A stretch of DNA of 38,702 nt from the NCBI RefSeq assembly GCF_001583495.1, contig NZ_LQAQ01000019.1, forward strand, positions 274,836-313,537, in the 5' to 3' direction. Positions 1 to 8,042 of the stretch are shown here, in pieces. The translations under genes and the position numbers were made by a program. This stretch comes from Flammeovirga sp. SJP92 (GTDB lineage: Bacteria; Bacteroidota; Bacteroidia; Cytophagales; Flammeovirgaceae). The first letter of the stretch is position 1. Each line of letters opens with the position of its first letter. A model generated the notes under the pieces. The model was given only the letters and a program-made list of their open reading frames with translations, was not told the origin of the DNA and searched no databases.

Positions 1-550
1 AGGATACTTCATTCAACATGCCTCCCAAGGTCATTTCCATTCCCATATAAATAGGTCCAGAAAAGCCTTGAACAGTGTTGTGAAGCATATTCTCAAAGTA
101 AAGTGATCTTAGTCTTCCGCTTTGATAAATTTCTGCATAGCAAAGGTCGCCTTTCATCTTTACGACTACCTCTGCATCATTTTCATATTTCTCTTTTAGT
201 CTTGTAGCAATGTCTTGGGCCCACTCCTTATTGTGAAGTGATTCACCCATTCCAGAATGAAAAGAAATCATTCCAGCTTCTTTTGTTCGTTTTTTAGCAA
301 TCGGTCTTACCATACCATATTCCCCCAACACATAACTTCTCCCCTCTGAAATCAGCCCTGCCTGTACAGTGTGTTTCACTGCAAAATCAGTCACTAATTT
401 TGGTGCAAAAAATTCATTTTCGATCGTAGAAATACTCTCATGCAAATCCGATCTATCCAAAGGACCGTAATAAGCAAAGAATCCAAACACACCAAAAACG
501 AGGAGGGTAAGAATAGACTTTCTATAATCTATTTTTAATTGCTGTTTCAT
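1..550 (-). CDS. Hypothetical membrane-anchored protein, C-terminus cut by window edge
   Basis: An open frame runs from an ATG at 550-548 down to the window edge, giving about 183 residues with no stop. It begins MKQQLKIDYRKSILTLL and has one hydrophobic segment at about residues 12-28 (ILTLLVFGVFGFFAYY), so it is probably a membrane-anchored protein with its bulk outside the cytoplasm. The rest is mixed alpha/beta with no motif I recognise; GMISFHSGMGESLHNKEW at about 95-112 may be a useful search tag. It lies upstream of the chelatase lipoprotein in the same orientation but is separated from it by the palindromic element at 639-776, so co-transcription is uncertain. A role in iron or tetrapyrrole handling is only guilt by association. 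Confidence 0.7.
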   Translation of the reverse strand, partial: MKQQLKIDYRKSILTLLVFGVFGFFAYYGPLDRSDLHESISTIENEFFAPKLVTDFAVKHTVQAGLISEGRSYVLGEYGMVRPIAKKRTKEAGMISFHSGMGESLHNKEWAQDIATRLKEKYENDAEVVVKMKGDLCYAEIYQSGRLRSLYFENMLHNTVQGFSGPIYMGMEMTLGGMLNEVS

Positions 551-638
551 CCATCTACTTTTACAAAACCGATATTATATTTATGAATAACGGATTTATA
601 TAAACTTAATTTACAATTCTTATATATCTATTCTGTTT

Positions 639-776
639 CAAGTGTTAAGCGATAGCGTCACTTGGAACTGTTTTTTGGCGAAGTCTCCTGACTTCGAATT
701 TTATGTTGATTTGTTTCGAAGTCGGGAGACTTCGCCAATATTGAATCACAAGTGACGCTTGTCAGCTTAACACTTG
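639..776. repeat. Composite palindromic repeat, nested inverted arms
   Basis: Outer arms at 639-664 and 749-776 are inverted copies: CAAGTGTTAAGC faces GCTTAACACTTG and AGCGTCACTTG faces CAAGTGACGCT. Inside them are two 24-base palindromes at about 675-698 and 715-738, each folding by itself (CGAAGTC, 4-base loop, GACTTCG) and matching each other in inverted orientation at 23 of 24 bases. The whole could fold as a cruciform and may also end transcription of the minus-strand gene that stops at 825. A rearranged relative is at 28216-28354. Confidence 0.85.
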
Positions 777-824
777 CGATATAGAAGTGCACGAAGCACT
801 TATTACATTTATTAATGCTTGTTA

Positions 825-1775
825 CTATTTCGTAGCAACCGTTTTTCCTTTTACCTCAGCCACTGTTTCAGCAACGATTTTTACTACCCACTTATTGATG
901 TTCGCATCTGGAAGAATCGCATCTTGCTTGTATACAACACGCTTTTGATCCTCTACCATATCCACGCCTTTTTGGATAATTTCACCTTGGAAATGCTCAT
1001 CATTAGCTACTAATACAGGAATCACAATTGCTCTTTCCTCTAACTCTAAGATTTGGTCAATTGCTTTTTTAGTAGGCTCAGAAGAGTATCTTACTAAGTG
1101 ACCGCACCATCCGTAAGAGATAGAACCAATACCTGTTTGTGCTTTTAAATAACGACCGATATCCTCTACCATTTCTTCCCACTGCTGGTTAAACTCCTCA
1201 TCACCATAAGCGATTAAAGCTACACCTTCGTCACCAGAACCGTTAGATAATGCTTTGGCTCTACGTGTGATATTTTTCTTCAATACTGTAGGGAAATCTA
1301 AAAGTGGAGTTACAACTACTCTCGCCTTAGAAGTATAAGTATCAATACCTTCTTCTTTTAAGCTCGCTTTCACTTTTGGATCGTTGGCCAATCCTACAAT
1401 ATTAGGAATGTCATTTGATGTGTGTGATGAAATTGTCAAGAAGATAGGCACTACAATCACTCTATCGTAATTTTCTTCATCAAATTTCTTCATTTGAGTT
1501 GCAATCGATGGCTCAGTGTACTCCATGAATGCTGTACGAACGTCAGTGATTTCACCACTTTTCATGATATCATCTTTGACGTCAATCTCAATATCTTTCA
1601 ACATTTGTCTCCACCCTTTAGAGTGAGATCCGTGATTTACTAATAACACACCGATTTTTTCACCTGTGCTTGAGTTGGATGCCGTTTCACTTTCCTGACT
1701 TTTCTTTTCTCCCGTTGCACAAGAGAAGACTATCATTGATACTAAAGTGAAAAGGAATGAGTTGAATAATTTCAT
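825..1775 (-). CDS. CbiX-type sirohydrochlorin/tetrapyrrole chelatase, predicted periplasmic lipoprotein
   Basis: This 316-residue protein has an N-terminal signal with a lipobox-like end (MIVFSC, Cys19) and a Ser/Glu-rich linker, followed by two chelatase-like halves. The first half begins VLLVNHGSHSKGW (about 43-55) and continues with VVPIFLTISSHTSNDIP; the second begins ALIAYGDEEF and continues VIPVLVANDEHFQGEII. This is the pattern of the CbiX/CbiK family, which inserts Co2+ or Fe2+ into sirohydrochlorin. Cobaltochelatases of B12 synthesis are cytoplasmic, so a lipoprotein form points to a periplasmic job such as haem or metal binding; Desulfovibrio has a periplasmic CbiK. It is divergent from the AraC gene, and its start codon lies about 10 bases from the shared operator motif. 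Function in metal uptake is inferred. Confidence 0.8.
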   Translation of the reverse strand: MKLFNSFLFTLVSMIVFSCATGEKKSQESETASNSSTGEKIGVLLVNHGSHSKGWRQMLKDIEIDVKDDIMKSGEITDVRTAFMEYTEPSIATQMKKFDEENYDRVIVVPIFLTISSHTSNDIPNIVGLANDPKVKASLKEEGIDTYTSKARVVVTPLLDFPTVLKKNITRRAKALSNGSGDEGVALIAYGDEEFNQQWEEMVEDIGRYLKAQTGIGSISYGWCGHLVRYSSEPTKKAIDQILELEERAIVIPVLVANDEHFQGEIIQKGVDMVEDQKRVVYKQDAILPDANINKWVVKIVAETVAEVKGKTVATK

Positions 1776-1785
1776 TATTATTTGT

Positions 1786-1798
1786 AATTAATCTAAAT
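1786..1798. promoter_or_regulatory. Operator-like 13-mer upstream of the chelatase gene
   Basis: AATTAATCTAAAT lies 10 bases upstream of the chelatase start codon. The identical 13-mer occurs before the AraC gene (1993-2005), and an 11/13 match occurs before the TonB receptor (3132-3144). Read on the other strand it is ATTTAGATTAATT, which resembles half of an iron-regulator palindrome of the DtxR/IdeR or Fur type; the regulator is not identified. Confidence 0.55.
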
Positions 1799-1992
1799 AA
1801 GAATAACACAAATGTAGGAGGAAACAGCTTGAAAGGTTTATCGAAATCGGAAATGATTTTTTCGAAATGAGAAAAACATTGCTTACACAATTTGATAAAA
1901 CACCTTAATTTAAAATATAAACAATTGACTACCTGATATTTAATTATTATTTATTTAATAAAACAAACAGTCACAGCTTTTACACTATTTTT

Positions 1993-2018
1993 AATTAATC
2001 TAAATTAAACTACTTTTG
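1993..2018 (+). promoter_or_regulatory. Operator 13-mer plus TAnnTTTG promoter element for the AraC gene
   Basis: The 13-mer AATTAATCTAAAT (1993-2005) sits five bases before TACTTTTG (2011-2018), an exact match to the Bacteroidota -7 element TAnnTTTG. A repressor bound there would cover the promoter spacer. Transcription would begin near 2025, downstream of the GTG at 2018, which argues that the GTG is not the start codon of the regulator. Confidence 0.6.
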
Positions 2019-2113
2019 TGATAGAAATTATTAGAGCAATCTATTATAATTCTACAACGCAACTAATCAATACAATTAGATTTCAGACTTTTTCAAGTAC
2101 GAAAAATAGAAGA

Positions 2114-3061
2114 ATGCTTCACTTTTTTAATAAAATAAATAAGCAAAATACAGTAGTCATTTCTTCGAAAGAAGAATTTGGATTATTGAATGAACATAGG
2201 CAGTATTTACCTCACTTCGGAACGGGTGATGTGAAGGCTATCTCTTATGAATCATGGGCTATTTATTTAATTCAGCTGGAAAAATGCTTATTCAAACAGG
2301 AAGTATTCCATCTTGCTACAAAGAGTAAATGTATTGTTTTTAATATAGATCAGAAACATAATATAGAATGGTTTGCTGGTGATGAAAACACCTTTAAAAT
2401 CAAACCTCAGACAGGCACTTTTTTTAATACCATAGAAAAGGAGTTTCAACTGAATCTTTCCAAGCCAATTCATATGCTGATCATTGAATTGAGGGAAAAT
2501 TACTTTGAACAAGGACTCTTCCATCCATCTTTAAAACAACTAATCCATTCTGTTTTTGATGAAAATGATCGGCTTTCTTTTTCTATTTCCAAACGACTTT
2601 CTACTTATCTCGAAGAAATCAACCAATCAACAAAAAGAGGCGTTTGTCAATTGATGTTCCTCAATGCAAAAATATTTGAGGTCCTTTCTGAAATTACCGA
2701 TGATCTAGAAACGTTATCTGATGTTGACGTAATTCACCCTTATCAAGAACAATTAGATCAGATTACAAACTTGATTGACACCCAACTTCATATTCAATTT
2801 TCCATTAATGAATTAGCCAAAAGTGTTGGATTGAATACTTCTTATCTCAAAAAGTATTTCAAGGAAGTTTTCAATGAAACAGTTTTTGAATACGCTACTC
2901 GAAAAAGGATTGACTATGCAAAAGAATTATTGGAAACTACAGATCTTCCTATTTCTTCAATTGCCGAAAAGATAGGCTATCAACAAGGTGCACACTTCTC
3001 TTATGCTTTTAAGAAAAATACAGGGCAAACTCCAAATCAATACAGAAAAAACTTCAATTAA
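2114..3061 (+). CDS. AraC-family transcriptional regulator of the siderophore locus
   Basis: This is a 315-residue regulator when started at the ATG at 2114. A GTG at 2018 would add 32 residues but overlaps an exact -7 promoter element, so the internal ATG is preferred. The last 100 residues form an AraC-type double helix-turn-helix: INELAKSVGLNTSYLKKYF is the first, ISSIAEKIGYQQGAHFSYAF the second, followed by the family signature GQTPNQYRK. The N-terminal part is a poorly conserved sensor region. PchR/YbtA-like members of the family sense ferric siderophores and activate the adjacent receptor gene. Here a TonB siderophore receptor follows 126 bases downstream, so that role is likely but inferred. 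Confidence 0.85.
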   Translation: MLHFFNKINKQNTVVISSKEEFGLLNEHRQYLPHFGTGDVKAISYESWAIYLIQLEKCLFKQEVFHLATKSKCIVFNIDQKHNIEWFAGDENTFKIKPQTGTFFNTIEKEFQLNLSKPIHMLIIELRENYFEQGLFHPSLKQLIHSVFDENDRLSFSISKRLSTYLEEINQSTKRGVCQLMFLNAKIFEVLSEITDDLETLSDVDVIHPYQEQLDQITNLIDTQLHIQFSINELAKSVGLNTSYLKKYFKEVFNETVFEYATRKRIDYAKELLETTDLPISSIAEKIGYQQGAHFSYAFKKNTGQTPNQYRKNFN

Positions 3062-3131
3062 CACCCTTTAAGATACTCACTTACAGTTTGTTAATTTAGA
3101 ATTATTAAAAAAGTAACAATCTATAAAATGG

Positions 3132-3159
3132 AATCAGTCTAAATAAAGAATTATGTTTG
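3132..3159 (+). promoter_or_regulatory. Operator 13-mer plus TAnnTTTG promoter element for the TonB receptor
   Basis: AATCAGTCTAAAT (3132-3144) matches the chelatase and AraC operator sites at 11 of 13 positions. Seven bases later is TATGTTTG (3152-3159), an exact TAnnTTTG -7 element, 28 bases before the ATG at 3188. No good -33 TTG is visible, which fits a promoter that needs an activator such as the AraC protein. Confidence 0.6.
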
Positions 3160-3187
3160 CAACTGAAACAATTCACTTTATTAGACC

Positions 3188-5515
3188 ATGACTATTTTTA
3201 GACTTACCCTAATTTTATTACTATCTCCTATAGTTCTGTTGGCTCAACAATCCGTGTCAGGTAAAGTAACAGATCAAAATGGAGAAGCACTTCCGAGTGT
3301 AAGTGTAGGTATTCTCAATACAAGTATAAGCCAAACCACTGATACGGATGGTTCTTTTACTTTAGCAGACGTTCCTGCAGGTGAGCATCAACTTGTTGCT
3401 TATTTTGTAGGGTATGAAAAGTCAATCACTTCTATTCGAATAAAAGAGGGGGAAAATCTGAGTCTATCGATTTCATTAAAGGAGAATACAAGAGAACTCC
3501 AACAAGTAGAAATTATTGGTGTAGAAGAAGAATCTTATAATAACTCCTATACTTTCAGTGCTACAAGAACAGGTACACTTATAAAAGATGTACCTCAATC
3601 TATTTCTACAGTTACCAAAGAATTAATCATTGATCAGCAGGCTTATTATTTGAGTGATGTGGTCCGAAATATTGCAGGAGTAAACCAGCATACTATTTAC
3701 AATGACTTTACAGTAAGAGGGTACAGAAATCAAGATGGTCAATTGGTCAATGGCCTTAAGACGTCTTTCAATATGTGGACGCAACCCATTATTGGTTTAT
3801 ATGAAAGAGTAGAAGTCATCAAAGGACCTGCTTCCGCTTTGTTTGCCAATGCCAACCCTGGAGGAACCATCAACTTTGTAACGAAAAAACCACTGACTAC
3901 ACAGCAAGGTACAGCTACCGTTTCCGCCGGCAGTTTCAATACTTACAGCACTAATGTAGATGTAACAGGACCACTTACTAAAAATAAAAAAGTATTATAC
4001 CGTTTGAACACTGGCTACCAGCGTTCTGATACATTCAGAGACAACAGCGGTGGTGAATCTTTCTATGTCGCTCCATCTATTTCATATATGCCTACCGATA
4101 ATACAAGGTTCAATGTAGATATGGTGTATATGAAAAATAATACTGTATTGGATAGAGGTAAACCGAATTACGAAGGCAGTAAAGATTTGAATCAAACACC
4201 TATTCACCTTTCTACTTCTCAGCCAGGAGATCATCTGAATAATGATAACTTGTACATTACATTCTCTTGGAATCAAAAAATCACGGATTGGTTGTCTTTC
4301 AACTCTTCGTACTTGATGTTTAGATCTGAATCCGACCTTGCTGAGCACAGAACCAACGGAAAGTACATTACTCCTAGTGTGTTAGAAATGCGCTATGTGG
4401 AAAGAGATGAATATCAGAATTCAGACAATATCACCAATTATTTTGTTTCAAAATTCAATACAGGTCAAGTAAAACATACCGTTATGGTGGGGATGGATTA
4501 CAGTGAAAAGGTATACGATAAAAACGAGAGACAAGCACGCGGTGAAGCACAGGGAGTTCCTAATTTTGATTTGGATAATCCCCAATATGGCAACAGCAAC
4601 CCTGCGGATTATTATTTTGATCCGAATAGGTCCATTACAATGGGTACAACCGCCTATACTAAAAACTACACTACAGGGCTTTACATTCAAGAGCAACTCA
4701 ATTATAAAAAGTTGAATGTTCTAGTAGGACTTCGTCAAGAGTTTTATAAAGACGTACGTCTAGAAAATGGTAATGAACTGACCAAAGAACAATCAGCCTT
4801 GCTTCCTCGTCTTGGAGTAACGTATGAACTGACCAATACCATCAACATCTATGGCACTTACACTGAAGGTTTTGAGCCACAAGACTTTGGTATGAATGCG
4901 GAACAGAATGGAGGTCCTTTCGATCCTCGAATTTCTAGTATGTGGGAAACTGGTTTGAAAGGTGACTTTTTTGATGGAAAATTATCAGCCACTACCTCGG
5001 TCTATTGGATTACAGTCAACAATATATTGGTGCAAGACCCTAATGATGTAGACCGCCTGATTCAAAGAGGGCAAGAACAGTCGAAAGGGTTTGAAATTGA
5101 AGTCAATGGACAAATCACCAAAAACCTGAGCTTGACCACCAACTATGCTTTCAATAATGCTATTATCACCGAATCAGATAATCCGGAGGAGATTGGAAAT
5201 CAGAAGGAAAATGCTCCTCAGAACCAAGCGGGGTTCTGGGCAAAATATGATTTTCTAGAAGGTTCCTTAAGAGGATTCGGTGTTGGTTTTGGTGGACAAT
5301 ATATTGGTCAGCGCAATACAAACACTGCTGATCTTGTACTGGATGATTACCTTCTTTGGGATGCGGCAATGTATTATAATTTCAAGAATTTCAGAATCTC
5401 GGCCAATCTCAAAAACATCACCAATGAAACATATTATGTGGGTGGTTACAGTTATGATAGAGTGTTCCCTGGTGCTCCAAGGAATTTCACGATTGGTTTG
5501 ACTTATAAATTCTAA
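3188..5515 (+). CDS. TonB-dependent siderophore receptor
   Basis: This 775-residue outer-membrane receptor has a signal peptide (about 1-19, ending VLLAQ), a carboxypeptidase-regulatory-like domain typical of Bacteroidota receptors (about 23-105, VSGKVTDQNGEALPSVSV), a plug domain (about 130-240) and a 22-strand barrel ending in the aromatic GLTYKF. The plug motif LIKDVPQSISTVTKELI and the plug end ASALFANANPGGTINFVTKK are characteristic of ferric-siderophore receptors (FhuA/FoxA-like) and not of SusC, and no SusD follows. It would import a ferric siderophore using TonB-ExbBD energy. The AraC regulator lies upstream and a PepSY protein downstream, a common siderophore uptake grouping. The exact ligand cannot be read from sequence. 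Confidence 0.9.
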   Translation: MTIFRLTLILLLSPIVLLAQQSVSGKVTDQNGEALPSVSVGILNTSISQTTDTDGSFTLADVPAGEHQLVAYFVGYEKSITSIRIKEGENLSLSISLKENTRELQQVEIIGVEEESYNNSYTFSATRTGTLIKDVPQSISTVTKELIIDQQAYYLSDVVRNIAGVNQHTIYNDFTVRGYRNQDGQLVNGLKTSFNMWTQPIIGLYERVEVIKGPASALFANANPGGTINFVTKKPLTTQQGTATVSAGSFNTYSTNVDVTGPLTKNKKVLYRLNTGYQRSDTFRDNSGGESFYVAPSISYMPTDNTRFNVDMVYMKNNTVLDRGKPNYEGSKDLNQTPIHLSTSQPGDHLNNDNLYITFSWNQKITDWLSFNSSYLMFRSESDLAEHRTNGKYITPSVLEMRYVERDEYQNSDNITNYFVSKFNTGQVKHTVMVGMDYSEKVYDKNERQARGEAQGVPNFDLDNPQYGNSNPADYYFDPNRSITMGTTAYTKNYTTGLYIQEQLNYKKLNVLVGLRQEFYKDVRLENGNELTKEQSALLPRLGVTYELTNTINIYGTYTEGFEPQDFGMNAEQNGGPFDPRISSMWETGLKGDFFDGKLSATTSVYWITVNNILVQDPNDVDRLIQRGQEQSKGFEIEVNGQITKNLSLTTNYAFNNAIITESDNPEEIGNQKENAPQNQAGFWAKYDFLEGSLRGFGVGFGGQYIGQRNTNTADLVLDDYLLWDAAMYYNFKNFRISANLKNITNETYYVGGYSYDRVFPGAPRNFTIGLTYKF

Positions 5516-5546
5516 TACCTTTTTTCGGGGTACACAAAATATACAG

Positions 5547-5573
5547 CGGGCAGTCACGCAGGACTGCCCCTAC
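5547..5573 (-). repeat. REP palindrome with GTAG foot
   Basis: Read on the minus strand, GTAG at 5573-5570 is followed by a hairpin with stem GGGCAGTC/GACTGCCC (5548-5555 with 5562-5569) and a six-base loop. It fills the gap between the TonB receptor and the PepSY gene and could attenuate transcription between them. Confidence 0.75.
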
Positions 5574-5584
5574 GGAACAACATT

Positions 5585-6895
5585 ATGAATAAAAAACGAC
5601 TTTGGAAATGGCATAGCTGGCTGGGACTGTATAGCGGTCTTGTGATCTGTATATTGAGTTTTACAGGGGCTTTGGCGGTTTTCAAGTTTGAAATAGATTA
5701 TCTATTAAATAAGGATTTATTTTACGTTGCTCCACAAGAAAAGATGGGTAATGTGAATCAATTCATTTATGATATACTTGCCCACTACCCTGAACATAGT
5801 GGCTATATTGTTGAACCTGTAGAAGATAAGGAGCGCTCTTGGAAAGTTGCTTTTAGACTGAAAGAAGATGGACGAAATATAGCAAAAGAAGTCTTTTTTA
5901 ACCCTTACAATGGTAAAATATTGGGCGAAAGAGACATGTATAAAACTGTGTCGTTTTTTATCAGAAATATCCACGTTAGACTATTTGATCATTGGTACGG
6001 AAGACAGTGGGTTGGGCTGGCAGGTATATGCATGTTAGTATCACTGATCGTCAGCATTCCACTGTATTTCGACTTCACTAAAAAACAACAATTCGGCAAA
6101 GTAAGAAACAAAAGAAGCCGTCAGAAATGGGCAGACCTTCATAAGTTCATCGGGTTGACTACAATTGTTTTCCATTTGATTATCGCATTTACGGGAGCTT
6201 GGTTGGGGTTGCAACCCAAAATTCAAAAACCTTTGATGGGCGACCGTCCGGGCATCTATAAACCCTCCGAATTTCCTTTATCCAAAATAGAAGATAATCT
6301 CTTCAAAGTAGATTTTCCTTCACTCCTTTCCAAAGTCAAAAAAGAATTTCCGGAGTTGAGTTCTTTAAAAATAAAAGCGTCTGCTGATGGAAGTAGAACA
6401 GCTACGGTCTTTGGTAATATTCCATGGATGCCTTATGAAAGACAAACCAATTTTATAGTATTGGATAAAAAGGATTTATCTCCCATTAAAAAACTAGACA
6501 TTAGAAATGCAGGAGTAGGAAGTCAGTTTTTCTATATGCAGGAAGCACTGCATTTTGGGGATTTTTTAGGAATAGGTTTAAAAATAGTGTATTGTCTTTT
6601 TGGACTGATTGGAGGCTTTTTAGGCATCAGTGGTTTCTTTGTTTATTACAAAAGAACGGAGAAGAAAAGAGTACAGCAATATCCAATACTAACTACTTCT
6701 AATATTCTTTATGGCTTTACATTGAGTGGTGTATTGATCACTGCATTGATAGCTTATAGCAGTGTGACTTTTGGAGCAAACAACCCTACAAGTACCATTA
6801 CCACACCTTCTTTTTACGTTATTCTTTCTATTTACATCATTTATAAGTTGATGCGTTATCTCATTAAAAGAGGTTTTCTTCACGTAGAAGCGTAG
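5585..6895 (+). CDS. PepSY-domain (PiuB-type) membrane protein
   Basis: This is a 436-residue inner-membrane protein of the PepSY-associated TM family, often encoded beside siderophore receptors and thought to act in periplasmic reduction or release of ferric siderophores. It starts with the family signature KWHSWLGLYSGL and a first membrane helix at about 14-37. Further helices lie at about 139-160, 189-208, 325-353, 372-392 and 403-420, with PepSY-like periplasmic regions between helix 1 and 2 and after helix 3. It follows the receptor by 69 bases that contain a REP. The last codons (Val-Glu-Ala-stop) lie inside the first REP of the array beginning at 6884, so the native C-terminus has been replaced or extended by the repeat. 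Confidence 0.85.
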   Translation: MNKKRLWKWHSWLGLYSGLVICILSFTGALAVFKFEIDYLLNKDLFYVAPQEKMGNVNQFIYDILAHYPEHSGYIVEPVEDKERSWKVAFRLKEDGRNIAKEVFFNPYNGKILGERDMYKTVSFFIRNIHVRLFDHWYGRQWVGLAGICMLVSLIVSIPLYFDFTKKQQFGKVRNKRSRQKWADLHKFIGLTTIVFHLIIAFTGAWLGLQPKIQKPLMGDRPGIYKPSEFPLSKIEDNLFKVDFPSLLSKVKKEFPELSSLKIKASADGSRTATVFGNIPWMPYERQTNFIVLDKKDLSPIKKLDIRNAGVGSQFFYMQEALHFGDFLGIGLKIVYCLFGLIGGFLGISGFFVYYKRTEKKRVQQYPILTTSNILYGFTLSGVLITALIAYSSVTFGANNPTSTITTPSFYVILSIYIIYKLMRYLIKRGFLHVEA

Positions 6896-7364
6896 CCTGC
6901 TACGCAAAAACTATCAAACATCGATGCATTTCAAGTTTTAAAGTAAGCAATAAACGAAAGCTGACTACATAAGGTCAACAACACGTAGCAGGCTACGTGG
7001 CTACAGACACCTCTATCTGATACGAAAGTAATCATAAGGTTTTGCAACAACATCAGGTACAGCTCCATGTAGAAGCGTAGCCTGCTACGCAAAAAACTAT
7101 CAAACATCGATGCATTTCAAGTTTTAAAGTAAGCAATAAACGAAAGCTGACTACATAAGGTCAACAGCACGTAGCAGGCTACGTGGCTACAGACACCTCT
7201 ATCTGATACGAAAGTAATCATAAGGTTTTGCAACAACATCAGGTACAGCTCCATGTAGAAACGTAGCCTGCTACGCAAAACCCGTCAAACACTGATGCTT
7301 TTCAAATTTGAAAGTAAGCAATAAACGAAAGGATACCTGCATAAAATCAACGGCACGTAGCAAG
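6884..7364. repeat. Tandem REPIN array, 185-base period, 2.6 copies
   Basis: Each unit has a plus-strand REP (GTAGAAGCGTAGCCTGCTAC) at 6884, 7069 and 7255, and an inverted partner ending CTAC at 7004 and 7190, about 121 bases from foot to foot. A 64-base linker joins the units. Copies 1 and 2 are almost identical over the full 185 bases, so the amplification is recent. The third unit is more diverged, and its right REP has decayed to CACGTAGCAAGTACTCG near 7354-7370. Confidence 0.9.
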
Positions 7365-7384
7365 TACTCGAGATCCAACAATAG

Positions 7385-7417
7385 AAAAAACCTCAGCTAT
7401 ATAAATAACTGAGGTTT
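7385..7417 (-). terminator. Intrinsic terminator, minus strand
   Basis: A nine-base stem AAACCTCAG/CTGAGGTTT (7388-7396 with 7409-7417) is followed on the minus strand by a run of six T. It lies about 150 bases beyond the stop codon of the minus-strand gene ending at 7564. The stretch 7418-7563 holds nothing else recognisable. Confidence 0.75.
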
Positions 7418-7563
7418 AAATGTGATCTAGATTTACTAATCTACATAAAAATTATAGGAAACTTCAACGACAAATCATCGTTGATCGACACTTTATTATG
7501 ACTAATACTTTAGTCAATAGGGAATTTTATAAACTTATCTCATATAGAGTGTTTATTGGGTTA

Positions 7564-7887
7564 TTATACCTTGCTCAAGATCTTATCTGTTTCTATCATT
7601 AATATAGCAATCTGCATCCCTGTTTTCAGAGCTTCAAATTCCTGATCATTCAAACAGTAATTCACTTGTTTATCTTTTGTTTTCAAGACCAATTTTGCTT
7701 CATCATCCTCAAACTGAAATGCATGCTGCTGAAAATCAATGCTTGATACCTTTTTGGCGTAATTAAAAAATTCTTTCTGTTCAAAATTGAATAAGAGGCC
7801 TTTCATCTGTATACCTACCTTTTTACAATCTTGACACTGACTTATAATTAGTTCTTCTTCTGAGTATAATTTCTTTGCTCTACACAT
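7564..7887 (-). CDS. Small cytoplasmic Cys-containing protein of unknown function
   Basis: This 107-residue protein has no signal peptide or membrane segment. Cys2, and Cys18 with Cys21 in SQCQDCKKVGI, could form a small metal site near the N-terminus. The rest is alternating beta and helix, with a C-terminal helix rich in Ile/Met (GMQIAILMIETDKILSK). It recalls small Bacteroidota proteins of unknown function with an N-terminal CxxC (possibly DUF6686), but that link is weak and needs a profile search. A complete promoter (7931-7960) and a terminator (7385-7417) make it a single-gene transcription unit, which supports it being a real gene. Confidence 0.7.
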   Translation of the reverse strand: MCRAKKLYSEEELIISQCQDCKKVGIQMKGLLFNFEQKEFFNYAKKVSSIDFQQHAFQFEDDEAKLVLKTKDKQVNYCLNDQEFEALKTGMQIAILMIETDKILSKV

Positions 7888-7930
7888 TTCACAATGCTTA
7901 TTTTAATCTATTTGTTATTTTTATTTAGAT

Positions 7931-7960
7931 CAAATATAAATAACATATTTTGATTTACAA
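7931..7960 (-). promoter_or_regulatory. Bacteroidota-type promoter for the gene starting at 7887
   Basis: Read on the minus strand, TTG (7960-7958), a 19-base spacer and TATATTTG (7938-7931) match the -33/-7 consensus of Bacteroidota sigma-ABfr promoters exactly. The predicted leader is about 35-40 bases. Confidence 0.7.
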
Positions 7961-8012
7961 TGAAATGATCATAAATTATATGAGAATAAACATATCTTAA
8001 TTCTTTTTTCAC

Positions 8013-8020
8013 TAACTTTG
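8013..8020 (+). promoter_or_regulatory. -7 element TAACTTTG for the gene at 8043
   Basis: An exact TAnnTTTG lies 22 bases before the ATG at 8043. No clear TTG is seen at the -33 position. Confidence 0.5.
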
Positions 8021-8042
8021 ATTTACAATTTAAGTCGATAAT

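Noticed and set aside
2018-2113. GTG start giving an AraC protein 32 residues longer
   Set aside because: The GTG overlaps an exact TAnnTTTG promoter element and the added residues show no AraC-family character; the ATG at 2114 is preferred.
4503-4715. 70-codon frame inside the TonB receptor
   Set aside because: Shadow frame of a clearly coding gene; composition is Ile-rich and has no motif.
6884-7364. Possible CRISPR array
   Set aside because: The repeats are 185 bases long with nearly identical intervening sequence, and each contains inverted GTAG palindromes; there are no unique spacers and no cas genes.
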